A stretch of 46,345 nucleotides of DNA from Desulfuromonas sp. (GCA_021162745.1 JAGGYC010000067.1:1-46345); one strand, 5' to 3'; shown: positions 32,585 to 44,657, counted from the stretch's first letter. Program-made: numbers and translations. The notes: generated by a model from the sequence alone, not told the origin.

Positions 32585-34501
32585 ATGAGTCAAATATCAA
32601 TACAGCTACCTGACGGTTCAAAACGGGAGTACCCAGTAGGAATTACGTCGATTGAAATTGCTCGCTCTATTGGTGAGGGTCTGGCCAGGCAAACCGTTGC
32701 AGCACGCATTGACGGTGAACTTAAAGATCTGAATATTGCCATCAACTCCGATTCCACTGTTGAACTGATTACCCTTTCCAGTCCTGATGGACTGGAAGTT
32801 TATCGTCATACCGCAGCCCACGTCATGGCTCAGGCAGTGAAAGAGCTGTTTGGTCAGGATGTTCAGGTGACCATTGGTCCGGCTGTCGATAATGGTTTTT
32901 ATTACGATTTCTATTGCGAAACCCATATCTTTACTCCCGAAGACTTTGATAAGATCGAAGCGCGGATGAAGGAGCTGGTAAAGCAGAATCTTCCCCTCGA
33001 ACGTAGTGAGATGAGCAGTGCGGATGCTGTGGCGCTGTTTAAAGAGATGGGGGAGAACTTCAAGGTTGAACTGATTGAAGATTTGGGTGTCGAAACCGTA
33101 TCTCTGTATCGTCAGGGAGATTTTGTTGATCTTTGTCGTGGTCCTCATCTGCCGTCAACGGGTCGGCTTAAGGCCTTTAAATTGACGAGTGTCGCCGGTG
33201 CCTATTGGCGTGGCGATGAAAACCGTCAGATGCTGCAACGTATCTATGCCACAGCATTCCCCGACAAAAAACAACTCAAAGCTCATCTGCAACGTCTCGA
33301 AGAGGCTCGCAAGCGCGACCACCGTAAGCTGGGTAAGGAACTGGATCTATTCTCATTCAGTGAAGAAGCCGGTGCCGGTCTGGTGATCTGGCATCCCAAG
33401 GGTGCTATGTTGCGGACGATCCTTGAAGATTTTGAACGCCGTGAGCATCTGCGTCGCGGTTATGATCTTGTTCAGGGTCCGCAGATTCTCCGTACTGATT
33501 TGTGGAAAAAATCTGGTCATTACGAGAACTATCGCGAAAATATGTACTTCACCGAGGTGGAAGGGCAGAGCTTTGGCATCAAGCCAATGAATTGTCTGGC
33601 CCACATGCTGATTTACAAAAGTAAGATGCGTTCCTATCGTGATCTTCCTCAACGATACTTTGAGCTGGGCACTGTGCATCGCCATGAAAAATCCGGTGTG
33701 CTGCATGGCCTGACCCGTGTGCGTGGTTTTACGCAGGATGATGCCCATATCCTGTGTATGCCGGAACAGCTTGATGCCGAAATTAAAGGTGTTCTTCGCT
33801 TTGTTCAAGAGGTGATGGGGATTTTCGGTTTTGAGTTTGAGATGGAGCTCTCCACGCGCCCTGAAAAATCGATCGGTAGCGATAGCGATTGGGAGCAGGC
33901 GACAAGTGCATTACTTGGTGCCCTTAAGGATTCTGGACTCCCTTACGAGATCAATGAGGGTGATGGCGCTTTTTACGGCCCAAAGATTGATATTAAGCTC
34001 AAGGACGCCCTTGACAGGTATTGGCAGTGTGCTACAATCCAGTGCGATTTTACACTACCCGAGCGCTTTGATCTGAATTATGTCGGTCGTGATGGGGGAA
34101 AACACCGACCGGTAATGCTTCATCGAGTTATTCTTGGCTCGATAGAGCGTTTTGTCGGTATTCTCATTGAACACTATTCCGGCAGCTTTCCATTGTGGAT
34201 CTCGCCAGTTCAAGCCGTTGTTATTAATGTAACGGATAATCAACTGGAGTACGCTGAAAAAGTTACAGCTCAGCTGCGTGAGGCCGGTGTACGTGTGCAA
34301 GCGGATGTCAGAAACGAAAAGCTTGGTTTTAAGATTCGCGAAGCACAGCTGCAGAAGATTCCTTACATGCTGGTTATCGGTGATAAGGAGATGGAGAGTG
34401 GAACATTAACTCCGCGTTTCCGTACCGGTGAAAATCTTGAGCCCATGACGCCGGACCAGTTTTGTGATTTTGTTCATGAAGAGTGTAAAAAATATAACTA
34501 G
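32585..34501 (+). CDS. thrS: Threonyl-tRNA synthetase
   Basis: A protein of 638 aa, close to the usual length; GAGAGGA lies upstream of ATG 32585. An N-terminal TGS domain ([16 protein letters not shown]) precedes the editing domain with [15 protein letters not shown]. The catalytic class II core has [15 protein letters not shown], then [20 protein letters not shown], and the anticodon-binding domain closes with [17 protein letters not shown]. It charges tRNA-Thr. infC follows with its Shine-Dalgarno site overlapping the thrS stop. The order thrS-infC-rpmI-rplT-pheS-pheT-ihfA is the conserved translation operon of many proteobacteria. Confidence 0.98.
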   Translation: MSQISIQLPDGSKREYPVGITSIEIARSIGEGLARQTVAARIDGELKDLNIAINSDSTVELITLSSPDGLEVYRHTAAHVMAQAVKELFGQDVQVTIGPAVDNGFYYDFYCETHIFTPEDFDKIEARMKELVKQNLPLERSEMSSADAVALFKEMGENFKVELIEDLGVETVSLYRQGDFVDLCRGPHLPSTGRLKAFKLTSVAGAYWRGDENRQMLQRIYATAFPDKKQLKAHLQRLEEARKRDHRKLGKELDLFSFSEEAGAGLVIWHPKGAMLRTILEDFERREHLRRGYDLVQGPQILRTDLWKKSGHYENYRENMYFTEVEGQSFGIKPMNCLAHMLIYKSKMRSYRDLPQRYFELGTVHRHEKSGVLHGLTRVRGFTQDDAHILCMPEQLDAEIKGVLRFVQEVMGIFGFEFEMELSTRPEKSIGSDSDWEQATSALLGALKDSGLPYEINEGDGAFYGPKIDIKLKDALDRYWQCATIQCDFTLPERFDLNYVGRDGGKHRPVMLHRVILGSIERFVGILIEHYSGSFPLWISPVQAVVINVTDNQLEYAEKVTAQLREAGVRVQADVRNEKLGFKIREAQLQKIPYMLVIGDKEMESGTLTPRFRTGENLEPMTPDQFCDFVHEECKKYN

Positions 34502-34512
34502 GAGGTGGCACC

Positions 34513-35028
34513 ATAGCTAAGCAAGAGACAAACATAAATCGCGCGATTCGTGCCCGTGAAGTCCGTGTAGTTGACGATGCTGGTGAGCAGCTCGGTGTCA
34601 TGCCAGTAAAGGATGCACTTGAGGTTGCCATGGAACGTGGTCTTGACTTAGTCGAGGTGTCCCCGTCTGCCAAACCACCCGTTTGTCGGATAATGGATTA
34701 TGGCAAGTTCAAGTATCAGCAGCAGAAACGCGCTGCTGAAGCTAAGAAAAAGACTGCGCGCGTTGAGTTGAAAGAGGTGAAGCTTCGGCCTAAAACTGAA
34801 ATTCACGACTTTAAAGTCAAGGTTAAAAACGTGCGTCGTTTTCTTGATGCCGGAAACAAGGTCAAGGTGACCATCATGTTCCGCGGTCGTGAAGTGACAC
34901 ACCCTGAATTCGGTCGTGAGTTACTTAAACGTGTTGCTGAAGAAGTAGCAGACATTGGTGTTGTTGAATTCTTCCCAAGTATGCAGGGACGTTTCATGCA
35001 TATGGTGATGGCACCGAACAAAAAATAA
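34513..35028 (+). CDS. infC: Translation initiation factor IF-3, ATA start codon
   Basis: A protein of 171 aa. The frame starts IAKQETNINRAIRAREVRVV, matching the family's IAKE..INxxIRA opening, and the codon for the first residue is ATA at 34513-34515, seven bases after AGGAGG (34500-34505). An ATG start at 34600 would remove 29 conserved residues, so I choose ATA. IF-3 genes are known to use rare non-ATG codons (ATT in E. coli), which lets IF-3 repress its own translation; ATA fits that logic. The C-terminal domain motifs KLRPKTEIHDFKVKVKNVRR and VTIMFRGREVTHPEFG are intact. Confidence 0.95.
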   Translation: MAKQETNINRAIRAREVRVVDDAGEQLGVMPVKDALEVAMERGLDLVEVSPSAKPPVCRIMDYGKFKYQQQKRAAEAKKKTARVELKEVKLRPKTEIHDFKVKVKNVRRFLDAGNKVKVTIMFRGREVTHPEFGRELLKRVAEEVADIGVVEFFPSMQGRFMHMVMAPNKK

Positions 35029-35081
35029 GCGCGTTTCACTGAACGGGTGATGCGTAATTGGATCAACGAAGGAGATGGGGA

Positions 35082-35279
35082 ATGCCCAAGATTAAAACAA
35101 ACCGTGGCGCGGCTAAGCGCTTCAGCAAGACAGCTACTGGCAAAATTCGCCGTAATAAAGCGTTTACCAGCCACATCCTGACCAAGAAAACCACCAAGCG
35201 TAAGCGTGACCTGCGTCATGGTACGCTTGTATCTGCAGCAGATCATAAAAATATCAGTTGCCTGATCCCCTACCTGTAG
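35082..35279 (+). CDS. rpmI: 50S ribosomal protein L35
   Basis: A protein of 65 aa; ATG 35082 follows GGAG. The family opening [20 protein letters not shown] is exact in pattern, and [20 protein letters not shown] follows. It is very basic, as expected for a ribosomal protein. It lies 53 bases after infC. A gap of about 120 bases precedes rplT, with a weak AACAGT/ACTGTT pairing and no gene. Confidence 0.97.
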   Translation: MPKIKTNRGAAKRFSKTATGKIRRNKAFTSHILTKKTTKRKRDLRHGTLVSAADHKNISCLIPYL

Positions 35280-35402
35280 GGAACAGTCAACTCGGCTTTA
35301 AGTCCGTGAACTGTTGGGAAACAATTGTCTCCCCCTTCAGATCCGGCAGTGACGATGCTGTTTTGGTGTTGTCGCTTATTTTAAACATGCAAGGAGTACA
35401 AG

Positions 35403-35759
35403 ATGCCGAGAGTAAAAAGAGGTTTTAAAGCGAGACGTAGACGTAATAAAGTTTTAAAGTTAGCCAAAGGTTACCGTGGCGCACGTAGCAAACTGTTTCG
35501 CAGTGCTACCGAAGCGGTTGACCGGGCTCTCAATTACGCCTACCGTGACCGTCGTGTTAAAAAACGGGATTTCCGCGCACTGTGGATTGCCCGTATCAAT
35601 GCGGCTTCACGACTGAATGGTTTGAGCTACAGCCGTTTGGTTTATGGCTTGAAAAAAGCTGAGATTGGTCTGGACCGTAAGGTTCTGGCTGAGATCGCTG
35701 TAACCGATCCTGCAGCATTCAGCGCAGTGGTCGAAAAAGCCAAAGCTCAGATTCAGTAA
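35403..35759 (+). CDS. rplT: 50S ribosomal protein L20
   Basis: A protein of 118 aa; AAGGAG lies upstream of ATG 35403. It opens [20 protein letters not shown] and contains [20 protein letters not shown], both diagnostic. L20 binds 23S rRNA during assembly and, in E. coli, represses rpmI-rplT translation. A strong terminator follows, which separates the ribosomal part from pheST. Confidence 0.98.
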   Translation: MPRVKRGFKARRRRNKVLKLAKGYRGARSKLFRSATEAVDRALNYAYRDRRVKKRDFRALWIARINAASRLNGLSYSRLVYGLKKAEIGLDRKVLAEIAVTDPAAFSAVVEKAKAQIQ

Positions 35760-35769
35760 GGAACACCGA

Positions 35770-35804
35770 AAAGAGATGAGGGTTTTCCTCATCTCTTTTT
35801 TTTT
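35770..35804 (+). terminator. Rho-independent terminator after rplT
   Basis: AGAGATGAGG (35772-35781) pairs with CCTCATCTCT (35787-35796), followed by a run of nine T. Confidence 0.92.
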
Positions 35805-35816
35805 GCATTGTCTGGT

Positions 35817-35840
35817 AATGGAAGCCCTGTGGCTTCCATT
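35817..35840 (+). promoter_or_regulatory. Second hairpin in the pheS leader
   Basis: AATGGAAGCC (35817-35826), loop CTGT, GGCTTCCATT (35831-35840): a perfect 10-bp stem between the rplT terminator and pheS, with no T run. It may be a leader structure affecting pheST; no leader peptide rich in Phe was found. Confidence 0.4.
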
Positions 35841-35885
35841 ATTTAGTTTATAGCACGTGGTTTAGATGTGTGATCAAGGGGTCTT

Positions 35886-36902
35886 ATGAAGGAAAAACTC
35901 GATGCGATGTTGGTCGCAGCCAACGAAGCAATGGCTGCAGCTGTCGATGAAGCTGCGCTCCAGGATATCCGTGTCAGCTATTTAGGTAAAAAAGGGCAAC
36001 TCACTTCGATTATGAAGGGGATGGGTGGTCTGTCGGCTGAGGAGCGTCCGATCGTTGGTGCCGTGGCAAACCGTGTTAAAGATCAGGTATTCGAAACCTT
36101 CGAGGCCCGGCTCAAGAAGCTTAAGGCTGAGTTGATGACGTCGCGGCTAGAGCATGAAAAAATTGATGTGACGCTGCCGGGTCGCCGCAATGACAGTGGC
36201 ACCAAGCACCCCGTCACCCTGGTGACGGAAGAGTTGATTGATATCTTTTCTGCTTTAGGGTTTTGTGTTGCTGAGGGCCCTGAGGTCGAGCAGGACTTTT
36301 ATAACTTTGAGGCGCTGAATATCCCTAAAGACCACCCTGCACGTGACATGCAGGACACTTTTTATATCAATGATGAAGTTGTTCTACGTACCCATACGTC
36401 ACCCGTTCAGATCCGTTCGATGCTCAAGCAGCCACCCCCGCTACGAATTATCGCCCCGGGAACTGTTTACCGCCGTGATTCTGATATTACCCATAGCCCG
36501 ATGTTTCATCAGATCGAAGGCTTTATGGTTGATGAAAATATCACTTTTGGTGATCTGAAAGGGGTGCTGACAACATTTATCCATGAATGTTTTGGTAAAA
36601 AAGTCGGTGTCCGTTTTCGGCCATCATTTTTTCCGTTCACTGAGCCCAGCGCTGAAGTTGACATTCAATGTGTCATCTGTGGTGGTAAAGGCTGCCGTGT
36701 CTGTGGAAACTCCGGTTGGTTGGAAATTCTCGGTAGTGGTATGATCGATCCTGAGGTGTTTAAATCTGTTGAATACGATTCGGACTGTTATAGTGGTTTT
36801 GCCTTCGGGATGGGGCTGGAACGGATTGCCATGCTGAAATATGGTGTTAATGATCTACGTTTGTTCTTTGAAAATGACGTACGGTTTTTACGCCAGTTTT
36901 AA
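35886..36902 (+). CDS. pheS: Phenylalanyl-tRNA synthetase, alpha subunit
   Basis: A protein of 338 aa, typical length. GGGG lies about 5 bases before ATG 35886. The N-terminal coiled coil is followed by class II motifs: motif 2 around [20 protein letters not shown], and motif 3 in [19 protein letters not shown]. The Phe-binding block, [18 protein letters not shown], is intact. It forms an alpha2-beta2 enzyme with PheT. Upstream of the gene lie a terminator and a hairpin, so it probably has its own promoter or attenuation control. Confidence 0.98.
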   Translation: MKEKLDAMLVAANEAMAAAVDEAALQDIRVSYLGKKGQLTSIMKGMGGLSAEERPIVGAVANRVKDQVFETFEARLKKLKAELMTSRLEHEKIDVTLPGRRNDSGTKHPVTLVTEELIDIFSALGFCVAEGPEVEQDFYNFEALNIPKDHPARDMQDTFYINDEVVLRTHTSPVQIRSMLKQPPPLRIIAPGTVYRRDSDITHSPMFHQIEGFMVDENITFGDLKGVLTTFIHECFGKKVGVRFRPSFFPFTEPSAEVDIQCVICGGKGCRVCGNSGWLEILGSGMIDPEVFKSVEYDSDCYSGFAFGMGLERIAMLKYGVNDLRLFFENDVRFLRQF

Positions 36903-36938
36903 TGTTGGCGATCGGTTCGAAACGATTTGATGACCCAT

Positions 36939-36962
36939 CTGCTTCAACCGTAGTTGAAGCAG
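36939..36962 (+). promoter_or_regulatory. Hairpin between pheS and pheT
   Basis: CTGCTTCAAC (36939-36948), loop CGTA, GTTGAAGCAG (36953-36962): a perfect 10-bp stem 24 bases before the pheT start and without a T run, so not a typical terminator. It could stabilise the transcript or tune pheT translation. Confidence 0.4.
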
Positions 36963-36986
36963 TGCGATGATAAAAGGACATATGTG

Positions 36987-39404
<2,418 letters not shown>

Positions 39405-39506
39405 CCCTTGCGGCGTCAAAAGGGCTGTGTTATAAACCCTTTAAAATCAATGTTATAGGAGCTTGGCGACAGGCTTCTGGTGAATTATTTATATGTTGGA
39501 GGTACT

Positions 39507-39788
39507 ATGACAAAAGCGGATCTTGTGGAAAATGTTTACTTCAAAACAGGTTTTTCAAAGAAGGAATCCGCTGAGATTGTCGAATCTGTTTTTGAGCTGA
39601 TTAAAGATACGCTCGAAAATGGCGACAAGATCAAGATTGCGGGTTTTGGCAACTTTGTTGTCAAACAAAAAGCAACGCGTCGTGGTCGTAATCCACAGAC
39701 TGGTGAAGAGATTGAGATCAGTTCTCGTAAAATTCTCACGTTCAAGCCCAGTCAGGTTCTTAAAACCGCTATCAACGAAGAGGCCTGA
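39507..39788 (+). CDS. ihfA: Integration host factor, alpha subunit
   Basis: A protein of 93 aa; GGAGG lies six bases before ATG 39507 (a farther start at 39480 has no such site). The HU/IHF fold is clear: MTKADLVENVYFKTGFSKKE, then GFGNFVVKQKATRRGRNPQT and GEEIEISSRKILTFKPSQVL. It bends DNA as a heterodimer with IhfB, supporting sigma-54 promoters among others. Location after pheT is the same as in E. coli. Confidence 0.95.
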   Translation: MTKADLVENVYFKTGFSKKESAEIVESVFELIKDTLENGDKIKIAGFGNFVVKQKATRRGRNPQTGEEIEISSRKILTFKPSQVLKTAINEEA

Positions 39789-39820
39789 TCCAGTCCCTTT
39801 CGTTATAAATTTACTAACTA

Positions 39821-40162
39821 ATGAATGCTGAGATCCCGGACAAGCTATTTTTCAAAATCGGCGAGGTTGCATCGATAACCGGTGTAAAGCCTCATGTGCT
39901 TCGATATTGGGAGAGTGAGTTCGGGTCCTTTTCCCCTTCTAAAAGTCGTACCCAACAGCGACAATATCAAAAAAAAGATATTGAGCTCATTCTTCAGCTT
40001 AAAGATCTGCTCTATAATCAAGGGTTTACCATTGCTGGTGCCCGAAAAACGCTCAAAGCTGCCAAGAAAAATAAAATGACATCTGTATCGGTCAAGTCAG
40101 ATCGGGAGCATCTGCTGCAGTTGCGAGAAGAACTTCGTGATCTGAGAGCCTTATTCCGTTGA
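39821..40162 (+). CDS. MerR-family transcriptional regulator
   Basis: A protein of 113 aa. The winged helix-turn-helix [20 protein letters not shown] is followed by [20 protein letters not shown], typical of the short MerR proteins found after ihfA in Desulfuromonadales. A short coiled-coil tail ([16 protein letters not shown]) suggests dimerisation; there is no ligand domain or metal-binding Cys. Its stop overlaps the surE start by one base, so it shares a transcript with surE-pcm. Its targets are unknown. Confidence 0.9.
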   Translation: MNAEIPDKLFFKIGEVASITGVKPHVLRYWESEFGSFSPSKSRTQQRQYQKKDIELILQLKDLLYNQGFTIAGARKTLKAAKKNKMTSVSVKSDREHLLQLREELRDLRALFR

Positions 40163-40935
40163 TGACTACAGCAACGCAGAATCGTCCATTGATCATGGTG
40201 ACCAATGATGATGGTGTACTGTCGTTGGGGTTGCAACAGCTGGCCGACGCTCTTGCTGAACTAGGCGAGGTTGTCATTGTCGCTCCTGATCGTGAACGCA
40301 GTGCTGCCGGTCATTCCATGACCCTGGACAAACCTGTCCGTGCCGATCGCATTCGCTCCAACTGTTTTGCTGTCGATGGTACACCCACCGATTGTGTCAA
40401 CTTAGGTGTGCATGGTTTGTTGCCGCGACAACCGGATCTTTTAGTTTCCGGAATCAACAAAGGGAGCAATCTGGCTGACGATATCACCTATTCGGGGACG
40501 GTGGCTGCGGCCATGGAGGCGATGTTGATGCAAGTGCCTGCCCTGGCTGTTTCTCTAGATCTGGTTGGTCTGGTCGACGTGCCGGATTTCAGTTACGCCT
40601 GTCGCTATGCGCGGCATTTTTCTCAGCAGATTCTGTTAAATGGTTTACCATCAGACACGTTTCTCAATATGAATATTCCTCAGGGATGTCCGAAAGGGGT
40701 TCGTTTAACCCGGCAGGGCAAGCGGGTCTATGATAATAAAATAGAGGTTAAGCGTGATCCGCGTGGCCGTGACTATTACTGGCTGGGAGGCAATCAATTG
40801 GGATTTGTCCGTCAAACAGAGTGTGATTGTGGCGCGATTGCCGATGGCTATGTTTCTGTGACACCGCTTCACCTTGACCTTACCAATTATCAATCCGTTA
40901 AACAGTTGTCGAACTGGGATCTTTGTCTCCTGTAG
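40162..40935 (+). CDS. surE: 5'-nucleotidase SurE
   Basis: A protein of 257 aa. ATG 40162 overlaps the MerR stop (TGATG). Metal-binding Asp16 and Asp17 lie in IMVTNDDGVLSLG, and the downstream blocks APDRERSAAGHSMTL and VSGINKGSNLADDITYSGTV are complete. SurE removes phosphate from nucleoside monophosphates in the cytoplasm and is linked to stationary-phase survival. Gene order surE-pcm-nlpD-rpoS is conserved from enterobacteria to deltaproteobacteria. Confidence 0.97.
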   Translation: MTTATQNRPLIMVTNDDGVLSLGLQQLADALAELGEVVIVAPDRERSAAGHSMTLDKPVRADRIRSNCFAVDGTPTDCVNLGVHGLLPRQPDLLVSGINKGSNLADDITYSGTVAAAMEAMLMQVPALAVSLDLVGLVDVPDFSYACRYARHFSQQILLNGLPSDTFLNMNIPQGCPKGVRLTRQGKRVYDNKIEVKRDPRGRDYYWLGGNQLGFVRQTECDCGAIADGYVSVTPLHLDLTNYQSVKQLSNWDLCLL

Positions 40936-40967
40936 TCGTATTTACTGCCTTAAGAAAAGTTATCGAC

Positions 40968-41612
40968 ATGGATTATTCAATAGCCCGTCGCCGCATGATC
41001 TCACAACATGTTGTGGCACGCGGAGTCCAAGATCAGAACGTTATCAGTGTCATGGAACAGATTCCTCGGCATCTGTTTGTCGAAGAAGCATTGCAAAGTC
41101 AGGCTTACACAGACTATGCACTGCCGATCGGTGACAAACAGACCATCTCGCAGCCCTATATGGTTGCAGTGATGAGCGAAGCGTTGCAGCTCAAAGGCGG
41201 TGAACGGGTGTTGGAGGTTGGCACCGGTTCCGGTTATCAGGCCGCAGTGCTGTCTAAGCTGGTGGCCCATGTCTACAGCGTTGAGCGTATTGCCAACCTC
41301 GCGCGGCGGGCTCGGCGTATTCTCGACCAGATTGGCTGCTCCAATGTTCATATCCGGGTGAGTGACGGCACCAGTGGCTGGTCCGACCAAGCCCCGTTTG
41401 ATGGCATTATCGTTACCGCCGGTGCACCACAGGTGCCAGACTGCTATCGTGAGCAACTCGCTATCGGTGGCCGGTTGGTTATCCCTGTCGGTGGCGCCGA
41501 CTACCAAGTACTTAAACGGATCACTCGTATTGAAGAGGATCGCTACGACGAGGAAGATCTGCTTGAATGTCGTTTTGTTCCTTTGATCGGCCAGCATGGT
41601 TGGAGTCGCTGA
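40968..41612 (+). CDS. pcm: Protein-L-isoaspartate O-methyltransferase
   Basis: A protein of 214 aa. I choose ATG 40968 because MDYSIARRRMISQHVVARGV matches the family's N-terminus and length; an upstream frame would overlap surE. The SAM-binding motif is VLEVGTGSGYQAAVLSKL and the substrate block is GDKQTISQPYMVAVMSEAL. It repairs isoaspartyl residues in aged proteins using S-adenosylmethionine. It follows surE by 32 bases. Confidence 0.96.
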   Translation: MDYSIARRRMISQHVVARGVQDQNVISVMEQIPRHLFVEEALQSQAYTDYALPIGDKQTISQPYMVAVMSEALQLKGGERVLEVGTGSGYQAAVLSKLVAHVYSVERIANLARRARRILDQIGCSNVHIRVSDGTSGWSDQAPFDGIIVTAGAPQVPDCYREQLAIGGRLVIPVGGADYQVLKRITRIEEDRYDEEDLLECRFVPLIGQHGWSR

Positions 41613-41614
41613 TT

Positions 41615-42211
41615 TTGACACGCCATTTCCGTCGTCTCTATGCCTGGGTACTCCATTGGGCCGATTCCCGTTACGCCGTTATGGCCCTTTTTTTGCTCGC
41701 TGTAGCAGAATCCTCGTTCTTTCCCATCCCGCCGGACGTTTTGCTGTTGGCATTATGTCTGTCCGTTCCTCTATCCTCGTTTCGCTATGCGCTGTTATGC
41801 ACCGCCGGCTCCATTGTCGGCGGAATGCTCGGTTATATGATCGGCTATGGTTTTTGGCAATGGACAGCGGAGTTCTTTTTCCGCTGGATTCCAGGTTTTA
41901 CCCCGCCGGTCTTTGCCCATATGCAGGAGCTGTTTCACCAGTATGATTTCTGGTTTGTTTTTTTAGCCGGTTTCACCCCCATTCCCTACAAGATTATCAC
42001 CATCGGCGCCGGGGTTTTTCATCTCAATTTCGTCATCTTTATTATTGCATCATTGGTCAGTCGAGGATTACGCTTCACATTGATTGCCGCCATGGTTTAC
42101 CGTTATGGCGATGTGGCCCGCGTCTACATTGATCAAAATTTCAATAAGCTCACAATTGTCTTTGCTGTTTTGCTCGTTGGTGGGTTTGTCGCTATCCGTT
42201 ATTTGATGTAG
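41615..42211 (+). CDS. DedA/YqaA-family membrane protein (SNARE-associated type)
   Basis: A protein of about 198 aa. I choose TTG 41615, two bases after the pcm stop, with GGAG (41602-41605) nine bases upstream; a further upstream start would overlap pcm. It has about four or five membrane segments. The DedA-type blocks are AVAESSFFPIPPDVLLLALC and LAGFTPIPYKIITIGAGVFH. DedA relatives move or flip lipids and support membrane homeostasis. The position between pcm and nlpD, where E. coli has no gene, is notable. Substrate unknown. Confidence 0.85.
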   Translation: MTRHFRRLYAWVLHWADSRYAVMALFLLAVAESSFFPIPPDVLLLALCLSVPLSSFRYALLCTAGSIVGGMLGYMIGYGFWQWTAEFFFRWIPGFTPPVFAHMQELFHQYDFWFVFLAGFTPIPYKIITIGAGVFHLNFVIFIIASLVSRGLRFTLIAAMVYRYGDVARVYIDQNFNKLTIVFAVLLVGGFVAIRYLM

Positions 42212-42248
42212 ATATTCCGAATAATCCTTATTGGGAAAATGGAATCTG

Positions 42249-42983
42249 ATGCGTCTTTTTTGTCTCATGCTGTTCACACTCTGGTTTGTTTCGGGTTGTT
42301 CCCCGCCCGGAGTTCGCCATATTGTGCAACCGGGGCAGACGTTATATCGGATCAGCAAAACATATCAGGTACCGGCAGAGAAGATCATTGCCTATAATCA
42401 TATAAAAAATCCGGCGCAGATTCGTGTTGGAGAAGCACTGTTGATCCCCGGAGCAACATCTACCCGCACCGTTCCAGTTGTCCCACCTGCCCAAAGAACG
42501 CTTACGGTACAAAAAAAATCAACGCGTTTGCCGCCGAAAAAAACGAAAAAAATTGTCAAATCCAAGCCTGTTGTAAAAAAAAGAACATCCTCTGTTGCGG
42601 TAAAACCACGCAAAGGAGCGCTTAACTGGCCGGTTAGAGGTAAGGTCGTCAAGTCCTTTGGCGTTAAGAATAACGTGCGAAATAAAGGGATTGAAATCGC
42701 CATCAAGGTCGGTAGCCCGGTACGCTGTGCCGGTGCCGGTCAGGTTATTTACAGTGGCTCCGGTATCAAGGGCTATGGTCATCTGGTGATTATCAAACAC
42801 AGCCATGATCTTTACACTGTTTATGGCTACAATCAGGCCAACCTTGTCAAATCTGGAACCTATGTCAGTGGCGGCCAGAAGATTGCCCTGTCCGGGGTTG
42901 TCCCCAGCGGCGACTATGGCGGGCTTCACTTTGAGGTTCGACAAGGAAATAAGGCAGTGAATCCGGCTTTTTACTTGCCTTGA
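42249..42983 (+). CDS. nlpD: NlpD-like lipoprotein with LysM and degenerate M23 (LytM) domain
   Basis: A protein of 244 aa. ATG 42249 gives a lipoprotein signal with lipobox FVSGC (Cys18). A LysM domain (HIVQPGQTLYRISKTYQV) follows, then a Lys-rich linker and a C-terminal M23 domain (GKVVKSFGVKNNVRNKGIE to the end). The metal ligands look changed: the family's GxD block reads KGIEIAI (Asp to Glu) and the HxH block reads GLHFEVR (first His to Gly). This matches NlpD/EnvC-type proteins that activate amidases instead of cutting peptidoglycan themselves. It is upstream of rpoS, as in E. coli. Confidence 0.92.
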   Translation: MRLFCLMLFTLWFVSGCSPPGVRHIVQPGQTLYRISKTYQVPAEKIIAYNHIKNPAQIRVGEALLIPGATSTRTVPVVPPAQRTLTVQKKSTRLPPKKTKKIVKSKPVVKKRTSSVAVKPRKGALNWPVRGKVVKSFGVKNNVRNKGIEIAIKVGSPVRCAGAGQVIYSGSGIKGYGHLVIIKHSHDLYTVYGYNQANLVKSGTYVSGGQKIALSGVVPSGDYGGLHFEVRQGNKAVNPAFYLP

Positions 42984-43055
42984 TGCGAGCAATTCAATAT
43001 TCTGTGAATTACTTTTAACTGTTTTAATCGTATAGTCGTTTTGGGGAGAATGAAT

Positions 43056-43946
43056 ATGGCGTCTGAGGGATCGACAAAGAAAAAGACCGTTAAAAAAACA
43101 AAGCGTTCTTCTGAACGTGAAGGTGCCACCGATGATGCTATCAAGTATTATCTACAGGATATCCAAAAGTCTAAACTGTTAACAGCAGAGCAGGAACGTG
43201 CCCTGGCAACATGCGTTGAATCAGGCGACGAGGCAGCAAGGGCCAAAATGATTGAATCCAACCTGCGGCTGGTTGTAAAAATTGCCAAGCGTTATATGAA
43301 CCGTGGCTTGCCCTTTCTTGACCTCATTGAAGAGGGCAATATGGGCCTCATCAAAGCGGTAGAACGGTTTCAGGTGTCAAAGGAGTGTCGTTTCTCCACC
43401 TACGCGACTTGGTGGATTCGTCAATCCATAGAGCGGGCACTGGTTAACCAGAGCCGTACCATCCGTTTGCCGGTTCATGTTTCAGATAATGTCAATCGTA
43501 TGCTCAAGGCGACAAAAGAGGTGCTCAAGCAACTCAACCATGAGCCCAGCGAAGAAGAGATTGCCGACGCCATGGGTGGAACCGTCCAAGAAGTTCGGCG
43601 CTTGCAACAACTGGTGAAAAAAACGTATTCTATCGAACACCCGTTGGGCGAGAACAACAACTATTCGCTCATAGATACCATCGAAGATTCATCCGTGATC
43701 AATCCAGCCGATTTGCTGGAAAATCGCGATCAGTATTCGTTTATCACCAAATGGTTGGAAAGTTTAAAAGACAATGAACGCGAGATCCTGATGTTGCGTT
43801 TCGGCCTCAATGACTGCGAACCCGAAACCCTTGATACTATCGGCAAGCGTTATGGTGTAACACGTGAACGCATTCGGCAGATCGAAGCAAAAAGTTTGGA
43901 AAAACTTCGGCGCATAATGCGCGAAGAATCCGATGAAGTCGCCTAA
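43056..43946 (+). CDS. rpoS: RNA polymerase sigma factor RpoS
   Basis: A protein of 296 aa. GGGGAG lies seven bases before ATG 43056; the ATG at 43050 is too close to it. Regions are complete: 1.2 [20 protein letters not shown], 2.1-2.4 [20 protein letters not shown] and [18 protein letters not shown], region 3 [12 protein letters not shown], and 4.2 [20 protein letters not shown]. It directs stationary-phase and stress transcription. The upstream neighbour nlpD and the shared order with E. coli support the RpoS assignment over other sigma-70 paralogues. A Lys/Thr-rich N-terminal extension precedes region 1.2. Confidence 0.95.
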   Translation: MASEGSTKKKTVKKTKRSSEREGATDDAIKYYLQDIQKSKLLTAEQERALATCVESGDEAARAKMIESNLRLVVKIAKRYMNRGLPFLDLIEEGNMGLIKAVERFQVSKECRFSTYATWWIRQSIERALVNQSRTIRLPVHVSDNVNRMLKATKEVLKQLNHEPSEEEIADAMGGTVQEVRRLQQLVKKTYSIEHPLGENNNYSLIDTIEDSSVINPADLLENRDQYSFITKWLESLKDNEREILMLRFGLNDCEPETLDTIGKRYGVTRERIRQIEAKSLEKLRRIMREESDEVA

Positions 43947-43969
43947 TAATTTATTTTGGAGTATTGACG

Positions 43970-44485
43970 TTGGAAGAATTGAAAAATATTATTCGTGATG
44001 TCCATGATTTCCCCAAGAAGGGAATCGTCTATAAAGATATTACGACCTTGTTATCTGATGGTAAAAGTTTCCATCGCATGATCGACCTGATCGCCCATCG
44101 TTATATCGGCCAAAAAATTGATAAAATTGTCGGTGTCGAAGCGCGTGGATTTATTCTCGGTTCGGCACTCGCTTATAAATTAGGGGTTGGCATTACCCTG
44201 GTACGCAAACCGGGTAAATTGCCCTATAAAACCATTAAAAAAACCTATGATCTTGAGTACGGCACCGATACCTTGGAGATGCACGAAGATGCGTTCCTGC
44301 CCGGTGAGCAAGTGCTGATTGCCGATGACCTGCTCGCCACCGGCGGCACCGTGTCAGCTGTCGTCGAGCTGGTAGAAGAATTGGGCGCCGAAGTGGTTGA
44401 ATGCGCCTTTCTGGCCGAGCTGGACTTCCTCAATGGTCGTGATCGCTTGCCCGAAGGTAAAGTGTTCAGCCTGCTCAACTTCTAA
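43970..44485 (+). CDS. apt: Adenine phosphoribosyltransferase
   Basis: A protein of 171 aa. TTG 43970, eight bases after GGAG (43958-43961), gives the family's opening (M)[21 protein letters not shown] 43964 is too near the Shine-Dalgarno site. The PRPP motif is [18 protein letters not shown], and the [20 protein letters not shown] block is present. It salvages adenine to AMP. It follows rpoS by 23 bases and may share its transcript. Confidence 0.96.
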   Translation: MEELKNIIRDVHDFPKKGIVYKDITTLLSDGKSFHRMIDLIAHRYIGQKIDKIVGVEARGFILGSALAYKLGVGITLVRKPGKLPYKTIKKTYDLEYGTDTLEMHEDAFLPGEQVLIADDLLATGGTVSAVVELVEELGAEVVECAFLAELDFLNGRDRLPEGKVFSLLNF

Positions 44486-44495
44486 GCGAAAACCC

Positions 44496-44525
44496 TTGCC
44501 TTAATGGCAACGGGTACGTTATAAA
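44496..44525 (+). promoter_or_regulatory. Candidate promoter of tRNA-Arg
   Basis: TTGCCT (44496-44501) and TATAAA (44520-44525) with an 18-base spacer, ten bases before the tRNA. Confidence 0.5.
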
Positions 44526-44535
44526 TATCGCCCTT

Positions 44536-44612
<77 letters not shown>

Positions 44613-44620
44613 ATAAAATC

Positions 44621-44657
44621 AACCCCTTAGCTGTTAAAGCTAAGGGGTTTTTGTTTT
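44621..44657 (+). terminator. Rho-independent terminator after tRNA-Arg
   Basis: AACCCCTTAGCT (44621-44632), loop GTTAA, AGCTAAGGGGTT (44638-44649): a perfect 12-bp stem followed by T-rich sequence. Confidence 0.93.
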
